64,000 nucleotides of DNA, taken from SHVO01 sp050250575. GTDB taxonomy: Bacteria > Pseudomonadota > Alphaproteobacteria > Rhodospirillales > Rhodospirillaceae. Shown piece by piece: positions 43,652 through 51,977 of the stretch. Position 1 is the stretch's first letter; each line of letters starts with the position of its first letter. Location of the stretch: positions 310,001 to 374,000 of the forward strand of contig JBFWOJ010000001.1 of assembly GCA_050250575.1 (NCBI GenBank), written 5' to 3'. Below the pieces are notes generated by a model. It ran no database searches. It saw nothing but the letters and a program-made list of their open reading frames with translations, and was not told where the DNA came from. The translations under genes and the position numbers were made by a program.

Positions 43652-44473
43652 TTACATCCGGCGGGCGGTAAATTTCTGCGCGCCGTCGATGGCGCCAACC
43701 ATCTCGGGGCCATCGACCCGACCGTAGTAACGCTTCCCTGCCGCGGTAAACATGATATCCGCGCCGTTGAGTCGCGCCTCGCTCAGCGGGACGACCTTGT
43801 CGTCTTCGGTCAATTCCCCCGCGAGCCATTGGAAAGTTTGGGTCAAGCGCAGTTCGCCGCCACCGATTCGCCAGCGGCCATCGACTTTCGCAGGGACGAT
43901 CCACTTATACGCCCGGCACCACTTCTCGCAGTCGCCCCCGGCATCGATCGCCTCGTCCGGCTGCCATTCGGCCATATGAAAGGAGTTGGATACGATCCGC
44001 GTGCCCGGCTTCATGTCGAGGAGAATCGGGCGGAGTCTGAGATTGATCTCCGGCAAAAGGAATAACGTCACCACGGTCGCTTTGGAAAAATCGGACTGGA
44101 AGATGTCCGCCCGCTCAAATGTCGCAAGGCCACTCGCGCCCTCGCGCTTGGCATTGAATTCGGCCAAAGCGACCATTTTTGCATTGTATTCGACACCGTG
44201 AGCGCGCACGCCGCGCTTGGCCGCGGCAATCACGGTACGGCCGTCGCCGGAGCCGAGATCGACGAGATAATCCTCATCCGTCAGCTTGGCCATATCGAGC
44301 ATGCGATCGACGAGCGCCTGCGGCGTCGGCACCCAGATGACGTCTTTGCCCGATTGACCGGAATAAGGCTTGTACGGTGGCTTGGCGGTTTCCGCCTGCG
44401 AGGGCGCTACGGCGACGAAAAGCAGAAGCGCGGCGTAGAAAACGACCACCACCTTTCGAACAAAAGGGGTCAC
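43652..44473 (-). CDS. exported SAM-dependent methyltransferase-like protein
   Basis: A 273-residue protein whose GTG start at 44473 gives a clear signal peptide (MTPFVRKVVVVFYAALLLFVAVAPSQA). After it comes a class I methyltransferase fold: LVDLGSGDGRTVIAAAKRG is SAM motif I, GVEYNAKMVALAEFNA motif II and ATFERADIFQSDF motif III. The C-terminal 90 residues are beta-rich (WRIGGGELRLTQTFQWLAGEL). A periplasmic methyltransferase would need SAM outside the cytosol, so the export signal and fold conflict. The start overlaps the previous stop as GTGA; a longer start at 44542 exists. Confidence 0.75.
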   Translation of the reverse strand: MTPFVRKVVVVFYAALLLFVAVAPSQAETAKPPYKPYSGQSGKDVIWVPTPQALVDRMLDMAKLTDEDYLVDLGSGDGRTVIAAAKRGVRAHGVEYNAKMVALAEFNAKREGASGLATFERADIFQSDFSKATVVTLFLLPEINLRLRPILLDMKPGTRIVSNSFHMAEWQPDEAIDAGGDCEKWCRAYKWIVPAKVDGRWRIGGGELRLTQTFQWLAGELTEDDKVVPLSEARLNGADIMFTAAGKRYYGRVDGPEMVGAIDGAQKFTARRM

Positions 44474-44898
44474 GAGGGCTTTCTCGCTTTCTCTTTCATC
44501 GCCTCGTTCAAATCCACGAATTCCCCGTAAAGAGCGTCGCACTCCAGACGCGAACCGCCACAGACGAAATCCATGCCGATCGCAAGTCCCGCCGCGCTGT
44601 CCTTCAGCTCACGGCAAATAACCGCGGGATGAGCCGCATGCCCTAGGCGGGTGAAGGTCCAGATGTGGGTGCGGTCCAGGGATTCAAACGCGAGGAACTT
44701 CTGATCCCCCGCTGCTTCGCGTACGCCGCCCTTTTCGACCAACACGTTCGCTACTTGATCGAGTGAGGCTGCGTTCAGGCCGCAGACGGTGACCGGCGCC
44801 GCGCGATCGACATAACGCGGCGCCGAAAACGGCGCCGGCTCCGCCGCAATAACAGCGGAGCCGACCAGCGTTGCGATGACCACGGTTTTCGTTCTCAT
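44470..44898 (-). CDS. small exported protein coupled to the methyltransferase gene
   Basis: A 142-residue protein with signal peptide MRTKTVVIATLVGSAVIAAEPA preceded by GAGGG. The mature part has four Cys (VTVCGLN, VICRELK, DFVCGGSRLEC) that could form two disulfides. No family is recognised. Its TGA overlaps the GTG of the exported methyltransferase gene, so the two are made together and may form one periplasmic unit. Confidence 0.7.
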   Translation of the reverse strand: MRTKTVVIATLVGSAVIAAEPAPFSAPRYVDRAAPVTVCGLNAASLDQVANVLVEKGGVREAAGDQKFLAFESLDRTHIWTFTRLGHAAHPAVICRELKDSAAGLAIGMDFVCGGSRLECDALYGEFVDLNEAMKEKARKPS

Positions 44899-44905
44899 CC
44901 CTCGA

Positions 44906-44994
44906 TTTGATCCGATTGCCTTCAATCGGATCAAATCTAATTTCTTTAAGATTAGGCCGCGACCGGGCGCAAAACCGGTTCCCACTTTTGCGCC
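44906..44994. repeat. palindromic intergenic repeat element (RIME/REP-like)
   Basis: A perfect 13-bp stem TTTGATCCGATTG / CAATCGGATCAAA (loop CCTT, 44906-44935) is followed by a short CTAAT...ATTAG repeat and by GGCGCAAAA / TTTTGCGCC arms (44966-44974 and 44986-44994) around CCGGTTCCCAC. The phrase AAAACCGGTTCCCACTTTT is a frequent dispersed motif in alphaproteobacterial genomes. It fills the gap between the small exported gene and the TonB-dependent receptor stop, so it may also end or protect the receptor mRNA. Confidence 0.8.
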
Positions 44995-44996
44995 GC

Positions 44997-47456
44997 CTAG
45001 AAGTTTACACGCGCCTGTATGGCAAGAGTGCGGCCCCGATCGGCAAACGCGTAATCCGAATTCACGCCAAAGGTCGAGCCCGAGAGCGGCGTATCGCCGC
45101 CGAACTGGATGTAGCGCTCGTTGGTCAGGTTGCGGCCGATGAACGCGATCTGCCAAAGCCCCGTGTCCGGACCGATGCCGAGACGAACGCCGAGGGTCGC
45201 ATATCCTTTTTGAATGAGCGCCGGATCGAAGGTATTCGAGGCGTGGTACTTCGACGTGAAGAACACGTCGAAAGCGCCGTCCACGCGGTAACCCGAAAGG
45301 ACCGGATACCAGCCGGAGAGACCGACCGTACCTTGAACATCCGACACGAGCTGATTGGTCTGGCCCGTATAGTTGCAGAGCTCATTGCGGCCGTCGCCGT
45401 TGAGGTCGACGTTCGGCGTTTGACCGAAGTAGCACTGTCCGTTGCGGAAGTCCTTGAACTTGAAGTCGGTGAGCGCGAGCGAGCCGGTGAGCGAGATATA
45501 TTCGCTGATGAGCACGCGTCCGTCGGCTTCGATCCCTTGCGAGCGGGCTGACGCAGCGTTGCCGACGTTGAACCCGAGAATCCCGTCGAAGATCGAGATC
45601 TGGAGATCTTTGAACTCGGTGTAGTAGGCGGCGATATTGAGCTGCGCCGTGCCGAAGCTCGCCTTGGTGCCGACTTCGAAGCTGTTCGCGCTTTCGTCCT
45701 CGAACTCGAAGGACGCTTGCATCGTCGGATAGAAGTTTCGGTTGTTGGCGCGGAAGTCGAAGCCGCCGCTCTTTGCTCCGCGGGCGTAACTCGCATAGAG
45801 CATCAGATCGTCGCTCGGCGTATAGAGCAGCTTCACGTCGGGAGAGAAACGGGTCTCCTTGCGGTCGCCGGAGACCGGCATGACCCCCAGCTGCGCCTGC
45901 AGCGCCGCGCCCGTCGGTCCGAGCGCAGAGAGGTTGGTCGAGCTGACACGGAAGACCTGCGCGTATACCGCGGCGGCGATCGCCTGCGGCGCCGGCAGCG
46001 GATCGCCGTTTTCACGCAAGATCGTCAGAGTGCGGCTGCCTTCCTTCTTCTCGCTGGAAACGCGTCCGCCGAGCTGGACTTCGAACTGGTCGCCCGCCGG
46101 GCGGATATTCACCTGCGCAAAGGCGGAGAGCAGATCGGCCTCGACGTTCGCGCTGCGCGCGGCCTGCGTGCCCGCGAGCGCGCTGCCCGCACCCGGAGAC
46201 TGCTGGTTGACCAGCGGCACGAGGACTGAGGTCGGCTGCACGATGATATTGTCGGAGTAATCGTGCTTCGACGTCTGATAGTACGCTCCGGCGACGAAAT
46301 CGTAGCTTTCGTTCACAGGCGAAGTCAGGCGGAATTCCTGGCTGAATTGGTCATAGTCTTCCCGCAGACCGGCCAGAAACACGTTCGCGCCGGTGTAGTC
46401 GCAGTCGCAGAGCTCGTCGTACTTCAGTGCGGCGAAACCGGTGATCGAGCGCAGCTCATAGCCGCCGATGTCGACGCGGATATTGGCGACGTAAGTTTCC
46501 TGCTTGTTGTTGCTGAAGTCGCCGTTGGAGCTGCGGTTGCCGTTGAGCGTGTTGTCGAGGACGCTGCGGTCGGCGCCAAGGCCCACGAGGATCTGCGAAT
46601 AGGTGCGACCGGTGAACGGACCGGCGGCGGCCGGCAGTTCGTTCAAGGTTTCGATCGAGCGGCCCAGGACATCAAAGTCGCTGAGCTCGGCTTTGAAGTT
46701 CGCAACCACAGTGTCGGAGACGTCCGCCTCGAGAATCCCGCGGAAGGTCAAATCGTCGCGCTTCGGCTCGGTGCGCGAAAGCGTGAGATTACGCACGTAG
46801 CCATCGGAATCACGCCAGCGCGCGGCGACGCGCGCCCGGACGGTGTCGGTGATCGGCCCGGACACCGCGCCTTCGGCGATATATTCCTGGTTCTCAAACT
46901 CATAAGTACCCGTGAGGTAACCCTCGAGGCTGGTCGTCGGCTGGGCCGTGACGATGTTGAGGGCGCCGGCGATGGAGTTCTTGCCGAAGAGAATCGTTTG
47001 CGGACCGCGCAGCACCTCGACCCGAGCGAGGTCGAGGAAAGGCATGCGGGTCTGCTGGGCGCGGGTGTAGGCGATGCCGTCGACGTAGTAGCCGACCGAT
47101 TGCTCGAAAGCCTGGTTGATGCCCGAACCGAGGCCGCGGATGAAGATGTTGGTGCTGATGCCGGTTTCCGTCATCGTGAAGTTCGGCACCAGCTGCTGCA
47201 GTTCCTCGGCCTTGGCGATGCTGACGTCCTGCAGCTTGTCGCCGGTCACTGCCGTCAGCGAGATCGGCGTATCCTGCACGCTCTGTTCGCGCGACTGCGC
47301 GGTGACGATGATCTCTTCCATCGCCAATTCCTGCGCTTGCGCGCGTGAGGGGACTGCCGACACGGCTGCGATCGCCGTCGAGACCAGGAGTGCCGATCTT
47401 AGAGTGATGCCAAAAAAGTCGCGCGCGGGGACGCGAGCGACGAGCGTACGTTTCAT
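44997..47456 (-). CDS. TonB-dependent outer-membrane receptor
   Basis: An 819-residue outer-membrane protein. A signal peptide ends near SRAQA, followed by MEEIIVTAQSREQSVQDTP, a probable TonB-box region, and a plug domain (VSIAKAEELQQLVPNFTM, NIFIRGLGSGINQ, VEVLRGPQTILFGKNSIAGA). The rest is a 22-strand barrel ending in a C-terminal aromatic (IQARVNF). It takes up a siderophore, vitamin or other ligand using energy from TonB. No substrate clue is adjacent. ATG 47456 follows GGGGAGG. Confidence 0.94.
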   Translation of the reverse strand: MKRTLVARVPARDFFGITLRSALLVSTAIAAVSAVPSRAQAQELAMEEIIVTAQSREQSVQDTPISLTAVTGDKLQDVSIAKAEELQQLVPNFTMTETGISTNIFIRGLGSGINQAFEQSVGYYVDGIAYTRAQQTRMPFLDLARVEVLRGPQTILFGKNSIAGALNIVTAQPTTSLEGYLTGTYEFENQEYIAEGAVSGPITDTVRARVAARWRDSDGYVRNLTLSRTEPKRDDLTFRGILEADVSDTVVANFKAELSDFDVLGRSIETLNELPAAAGPFTGRTYSQILVGLGADRSVLDNTLNGNRSSNGDFSNNKQETYVANIRVDIGGYELRSITGFAALKYDELCDCDYTGANVFLAGLREDYDQFSQEFRLTSPVNESYDFVAGAYYQTSKHDYSDNIIVQPTSVLVPLVNQQSPGAGSALAGTQAARSANVEADLLSAFAQVNIRPAGDQFEVQLGGRVSSEKKEGSRTLTILRENGDPLPAPQAIAAAVYAQVFRVSSTNLSALGPTGAALQAQLGVMPVSGDRKETRFSPDVKLLYTPSDDLMLYASYARGAKSGGFDFRANNRNFYPTMQASFEFEDESANSFEVGTKASFGTAQLNIAAYYTEFKDLQISIFDGILGFNVGNAASARSQGIEADGRVLISEYISLTGSLALTDFKFKDFRNGQCYFGQTPNVDLNGDGRNELCNYTGQTNQLVSDVQGTVGLSGWYPVLSGYRVDGAFDVFFTSKYHASNTFDPALIQKGYATLGVRLGIGPDTGLWQIAFIGRNLTNERYIQFGGDTPLSGSTFGVNSDYAFADRGRTLAIQARVNF

Positions 47457-47606
47457 GGAAACCTCCCCGTAAGGTCCGGGGGCCCCAGCCCTGCCCGACG
47501 ATCGGACAAGAAGCCGTCCCTGCCCCAGAGTCCTTGATTCCCAGTATCTTACGAGGAGAAGCCGACACCCGTAAAGGCGCGAAGCATCAACCGCCGCGTG
47601 CAGAGC

Positions 47607-49211
47607 TCACGGGGCAGCTTTCGCCAAATCCTCGCCGGCCAAGGCCTTTTCCAGAAGCTGAACGGTTTCGTTAACACCATAGAGCGCGATGAAAGAGCCC
47701 ATCCGCGGCCCTTGCTCCTGACCCAGAAGCACTTGGTAAAGGGCCTTGAACCAATCACGTAGAGAGGAGAAGGCCTCGGGATATTTCTTACCGATTTCGT
47801 AAACGACCGATTGAAGCCCTTCCGGCGTCGGCGGCTCTTTGTAACCGGCGAGCGCATCACGAAGGTCGACGAAGGCCGGCCGCTCGATCGGCTCTATGGC
47901 GCGGTAGACTTTCGCCGGTTTGACGAAATCCTCGTAGTACACGATCGCATGTTTCACGAGGCGGTCCAGCAGCGGCGCGCTCTGCGGCGTCGCGCCCGGA
48001 ACGAAACGCGAGATGTAGTGCCATAGCACCCCCGGGTTCTCGGCATGCGCGACACTGGCGAGGTTCAGCAGAATGCTGAAGCCGACGTGCAAGGTGTCCT
48101 GCGGCGGACGGCCGCCGTGGATATGGAACGCGGGATTGTCGAGCTTCGCCTTGTCCTCCTCGGTCTGATACTTCTCGAGGAAGTCGAGATACTCGTCGAC
48201 CGCTTTCGGGATCACGTCGAAGAACAAACGTTTCGCGGTCTTCGGCTTCTGGTACATGAAGAGCGCGAGGCTCTCGGACGGCGCATACTTGAGCCAATCC
48301 TCGACTGCGAGACCGTTGCCCTTGGACTTCGAAATCTTCTGACCTTGTTCGTCGTTGAAGAGTTCGTAGGTGAGATTGGTCGGCGGTGTTCCCCCCAAGA
48401 TGCGGCAGATGCGGCTCGAGAGTTTCACGGAATCGATGAGGTCCTTGCCGGACATCTCGTAGTCGACGCCAAGCGCATACCAGCGCATCGCCCAGTCGCA
48501 CTTCCATTGCAGCTTACAATTCCCGCCGGTGACGGGCGTGCGCACCTTGTTTCCGTCTTCGTCCTGATAGACGACGGTGCCGCTGGCGAGATCGCGCTCG
48601 AGGATCGGCACCTGCAAGACGATGCCTGTCTTGGGTGAAATCGGCAGGAAAGGCGAATATGTGGCGCGGCGCTCCGGCCCGAGTGTCGGCAGGATGACAT
48701 CGATCACTTCGTCGTATTTCTCCAATACCCTGAGTAGAGCGGCATCGAATTCGCCCGATTTATAAGAGGCGGTCGCGCTCTTGAATTCGTATTCGAAGCC
48801 GAAGGAATCCAAAAAGGCGCGCAGGCGCGCATTGTTGTGGGCGCCGAAGCTGTCGTGCGTGCCGAAAGGATCGGGCACGCTGGTGACGGGCTTGCCGAGA
48901 TGCTCACGCATCATGTCTTGGTTCGGTACGTTGTCCGGCACCTTGCGCAGTCCGTCCATATCGTCCGAGAAGGTGAATAGGCGCGTCTTGACGGCCGGCG
49001 CCAGCAGCTCGAACGCCTTGCGCACCATCGTCGTGCGCACGATCTCGCCAAACGTGCCGATATGCGGCAGTCCGGACGGCCCATAGCCCGTTTCGAACAG
49101 GACATAACCGCGGGCCGGCGCCACGCCTTTCAGCCTTTCGTCCCACAGGGCACGGGCTTCGACGAAGGGCCACGCGTTGCTGTGGCGGGCGAGAGCGGCA
49201 AGTTCGGTCAT
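47607..49211 (-). CDS. lysS: class I lysyl-tRNA synthetase
   Basis: A 534-residue class I LysRS, the archaeal-type enzyme found in alphaproteobacteria and unrelated to class II LysRS. The HIGH-type motif appears as PSGLPHIGTFGE near residue 46 and KMSKS-type as KISKSKGNGLAVEDW near 295. It charges tRNA-Lys. The length and the C-terminal helical domain are typical. It lies downstream of nothing on its strand and has a 150-bp gap to the receptor gene. Confidence 0.97.
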   Translation of the reverse strand: MTELAALARHSNAWPFVEARALWDERLKGVAPARGYVLFETGYGPSGLPHIGTFGEIVRTTMVRKAFELLAPAVKTRLFTFSDDMDGLRKVPDNVPNQDMMREHLGKPVTSVPDPFGTHDSFGAHNNARLRAFLDSFGFEYEFKSATASYKSGEFDAALLRVLEKYDEVIDVILPTLGPERRATYSPFLPISPKTGIVLQVPILERDLASGTVVYQDEDGNKVRTPVTGGNCKLQWKCDWAMRWYALGVDYEMSGKDLIDSVKLSSRICRILGGTPPTNLTYELFNDEQGQKISKSKGNGLAVEDWLKYAPSESLALFMYQKPKTAKRLFFDVIPKAVDEYLDFLEKYQTEEDKAKLDNPAFHIHGGRPPQDTLHVGFSILLNLASVAHAENPGVLWHYISRFVPGATPQSAPLLDRLVKHAIVYYEDFVKPAKVYRAIEPIERPAFVDLRDALAGYKEPPTPEGLQSVVYEIGKKYPEAFSSLRDWFKALYQVLLGQEQGPRMGSFIALYGVNETVQLLEKALAGEDLAKAAP

Positions 49212-49383
49212 GGCACCAGGATATGAGGAATCGGGCGGTGGTGAAGGGGGCCCTTACTAGCGGCAATTTCACGCAAGGTCACCTTTTTCGCTTATGTCCT
49301 CGTTCTGTCTTTGGAAAAACCCTTGGGAAGCGGGCATTCTCACTTTCGAGACGGTTATGCACAGCCACGGGACGACCAATCCG

Positions 49384-50337
49384 ATGAGCGCACCGGCCCC
49401 TGACCTGGAGGCGCGGTTTCTGGAACCCGCCGGGTTCCGGTGGGGCCAGGTCGTCACCGCGGACGGCGCTGCGCTGCGGTGGGGGCATCTCGCCGCCGGC
49501 ACAGCGAAGGATTGCTTTCTCGCCGGCGGCTTCCTCGAGTTCATCGAAAAATATTTTGAGGTCGTGCGGGATTTTCGTGCCCGCGGTTTCAATGTCTGGT
49601 GCCTGGACTGGCGCGGCCAGGGCCGCTCGCACCGCACCGCTGGAACACGCCCGTCCGCGCGCGCGTTCGAACGCGATGCGGACGATCTCGCACACTTCAT
49701 CGACACGCATTCCCCCAAAGGGCATCGCCGTCTCCTGGTGGGGCACTCCATGGGCGGCGCGATTTCGCTGCTCACGCTGCACGGCCGTCCCGGCCTCGTC
49801 GACGCGGCGATCCTGTCCGCGCCCATGCTCGCGCTCAATACCGGCAACGTGCCCCGCTGGGCCGCGCGCGCGCTTGCGCGGACGATGACGGCCCTCGGCC
49901 GGGGGGGTGGCTTCGTTCCCGGCGCCGGCGCCTGGCCAAACCTCGCGCCGCGTTTTCCGAAAGACGTGAACCGGGTGTCCAACGATCCGGCGCGCGGCAA
50001 GCTGCTCGATGCCTGGTTCACGGCCTGCGAAGACCTGCGGGTCGACGGGCCGACCTACGCCTGGCTTGCGACGGCCCTTGCCTTGACCGCGCGCGTCTGC
50101 GGAGCCTCGTTCCTCAAGGCAATCCGGACACCGATCCTTCTCGGCAGCGCGGGACATGATCTTCTCGTCGACCCCGCCGCTCACGTGCGGGCGGCGGCGC
50201 TTCTGCCCAACTGTAGGCTCGTCAGCTTCGAAGATGCCAAACACGAGCTGTTCCATGAAACCGATGCGGTGCGCACGCGCTGGTTCGCGGCGATTGACGC
50301 CTTCATCCGCGAGCATCTCGGGCCGGCAGGGCCATGA
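49384..50337 (+). CDS. alpha/beta hydrolase, lysophospholipase-like
   Basis: A serine hydrolase of about 317 residues. The nucleophile elbow is VGHSMGGAIS, the oxyanion/second Asp region is DWRGQGRSHR, and the catalytic acid and His lie in SAGHDLLVD and DAKHELFHE. It resembles PldB-type lysophospholipases. The start is uncertain: ATG 49384 (MSAPAPDLEARF), ATG 49357 or ATG 49294 are all in frame. The stop overlaps the glucosidase start as ATGA. Confidence 0.85.
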   Translation: MSAPAPDLEARFLEPAGFRWGQVVTADGAALRWGHLAAGTAKDCFLAGGFLEFIEKYFEVVRDFRARGFNVWCLDWRGQGRSHRTAGTRPSARAFERDADDLAHFIDTHSPKGHRRLLVGHSMGGAISLLTLHGRPGLVDAAILSAPMLALNTGNVPRWAARALARTMTALGRGGGFVPGAGAWPNLAPRFPKDVNRVSNDPARGKLLDAWFTACEDLRVDGPTYAWLATALALTARVCGASFLKAIRTPILLGSAGHDLLVDPAAHVRAAALLPNCRLVSFEDAKHELFHETDAVRTRWFAAIDAFIREHLGPAGP

Positions 50338-51932
50338 CCCAAGTCTCCCATCCGGCGTGGTGGCAAAGCGGCATCGTCTATCAGATCTATCCTCGCTCCT
50401 TTCAGGACAGCAACGGCGACGGGATCGGAGACCTCAACGGAATCATTTCACGCCTGGACTACTTCCAGTGGCTCGGCGTGGATGCGGTCTGGCTGTCGCC
50501 GGTCTACCGCTCGCCCATGGCGGACTTCGGTTACGACGTCTCCGATTATTGCGGCATCGACCCGATCTTCGGCACGCTCGAGGACTTTGACCGCCTCGTG
50601 GGGGCGGCGCACGCGCGCGGCCTCAAGCTCATCATGGATTACGTGCCGAACCATACCTCCGAGGCGCATCCGTGGTTCATCGAGAGCCGCAAGAGCCGCA
50701 CGTCCGACAAGCGCGACTGGTATATCTGGCGCGACCCGGCCCCCGGCGGAGGCCCGCCGAACAATTGGCTGTCGGAGTTCGGCGGCGCCGCGTGGACCTT
50801 CGATCAGCACAGTGGCCAGTATTATTACCACGCCTATCTGCCCCAACAGCCGGATCTCAACTGGCGCAATCCCGCCGTGCGGGCGGCAATGCACGATGTG
50901 CTGCACTTCTGGTTCAAGCGCGGCGTCGATGGCTTTCGCATCGACACGGTGCATCACCTGTTCGAACATCCCTCGTGGTCCGACAATCCACCCAATCCGG
51001 AATTCAAGCCCGGCATGGCGCCGACCCTCGCCCTCGATCGCGGCTTCCAATACGACCAGCCGGAGGTGCATGAAGCGCTGAAGGAACTTCGCGCCATCGC
51101 CGATTCCTACGGTGACCGCGTGCTGATCGGCGAAATCTACTTGCCGCTCGAGCGGGTCGTTACCTACTACGGATCGGATCTCACCGGCGTCCATCTGCCC
51201 TTCAATTTCCACCTCATCGGCGCACACTGGCAGGCCAAGGCGCTGGCCGATCTGATCACGCGCTACGAATCCCTACTGCCGGAGGGCGCTTGGCCCAATT
51301 GGGTGCTGGGCAACCACGACCGCACCAGGGTCGCGAGCCGGGTCGGCGCCGCGGCGGCGAGGACTGCCGCCATGCTTCTCCTGACCCTCCGCGGGACGCC
51401 GACGCTTTACTATGGAGAAGAGCTCGGGATGACCGATGGTGTAATTCCTCCCGACAAGGTGCAGGACCCCTGGGAGCAGCGCGTGCCCCGCTTCGGCTTC
51501 GGCCGAGATCCGGTGCGCACGCCGATGGCGTGGACCGGCGGCGATGCCGGCGGATTCACCGCAGGCGAGCCCTGGCTGCCGATGCACGATGTCGGCACGT
51601 GTAATGTCGAAACGCAATCCGCTGCCGCGCACTCCATGCTCGCTCTCACGCGCGCCCTGACGGCCCTGCGGCGGCGCGAGACCGCGCTCAGCATCGGTGG
51701 GTATGGCTTGGTGGAGGCGCGCGGCGACGTGCTCTTTTATGAGCGCCACCACCAGGGTCGCCGACTGGCCGTCCTGCTCAATCTGACCGACTCTCCAGCC
51801 TATACCCCGTCCGCCGGCGGCGGCGCGCGCCTGCTGTCGACATATCCCGATCCGCCGCCGGACGGCGCCGGCACGCTCATCCGCCTGCGGCCGCATGAGG
51901 GGATCATCGTCGAGGTTTCCCGAACAGGGTGA
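50334..51932 (+). CDS. GH13 alpha-glucosidase
   Basis: A 532-residue glycoside hydrolase of family 13. QIYPRSFQDSNGDGIGDLNG and DYVPNHTS open the barrel, the nucleophile D204 lies in GFRIDTVHHLF, the acid/base E267 in LIGEIYLP and the stabiliser D329 in LGNHDRTR. The N-terminal pattern and DGFRIDTV favour oligo-1,6- or alpha-1,4-glucosidase over amylase. No signal peptide is seen, so it probably acts on imported oligosaccharides in the cytosol. It is coupled to the upstream hydrolase by a 4-bp overlap. Confidence 0.92.
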   Translation: MTQVSHPAWWQSGIVYQIYPRSFQDSNGDGIGDLNGIISRLDYFQWLGVDAVWLSPVYRSPMADFGYDVSDYCGIDPIFGTLEDFDRLVGAAHARGLKLIMDYVPNHTSEAHPWFIESRKSRTSDKRDWYIWRDPAPGGGPPNNWLSEFGGAAWTFDQHSGQYYYHAYLPQQPDLNWRNPAVRAAMHDVLHFWFKRGVDGFRIDTVHHLFEHPSWSDNPPNPEFKPGMAPTLALDRGFQYDQPEVHEALKELRAIADSYGDRVLIGEIYLPLERVVTYYGSDLTGVHLPFNFHLIGAHWQAKALADLITRYESLLPEGAWPNWVLGNHDRTRVASRVGAAAARTAAMLLLTLRGTPTLYYGEELGMTDGVIPPDKVQDPWEQRVPRFGFGRDPVRTPMAWTGGDAGGFTAGEPWLPMHDVGTCNVETQSAAAHSMLALTRALTALRRRETALSIGGYGLVEARGDVLFYERHHQGRRLAVLLNLTDSPAYTPSAGGGARLLSTYPDPPPDGAGTLIRLRPHEGIIVEVSRTG

Positions 51933-51977
51933 GTGCTTGCGCCCCTCGCGCCGGGCGGCTACTGCTCGCTCGTTCCC

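Noticed and set aside
45125..45796. Ser/Arg-rich minus-strand frame inside the receptor gene
   Set aside because: It is an out-of-frame shadow of the TonB-dependent receptor, with typical +1 composition.
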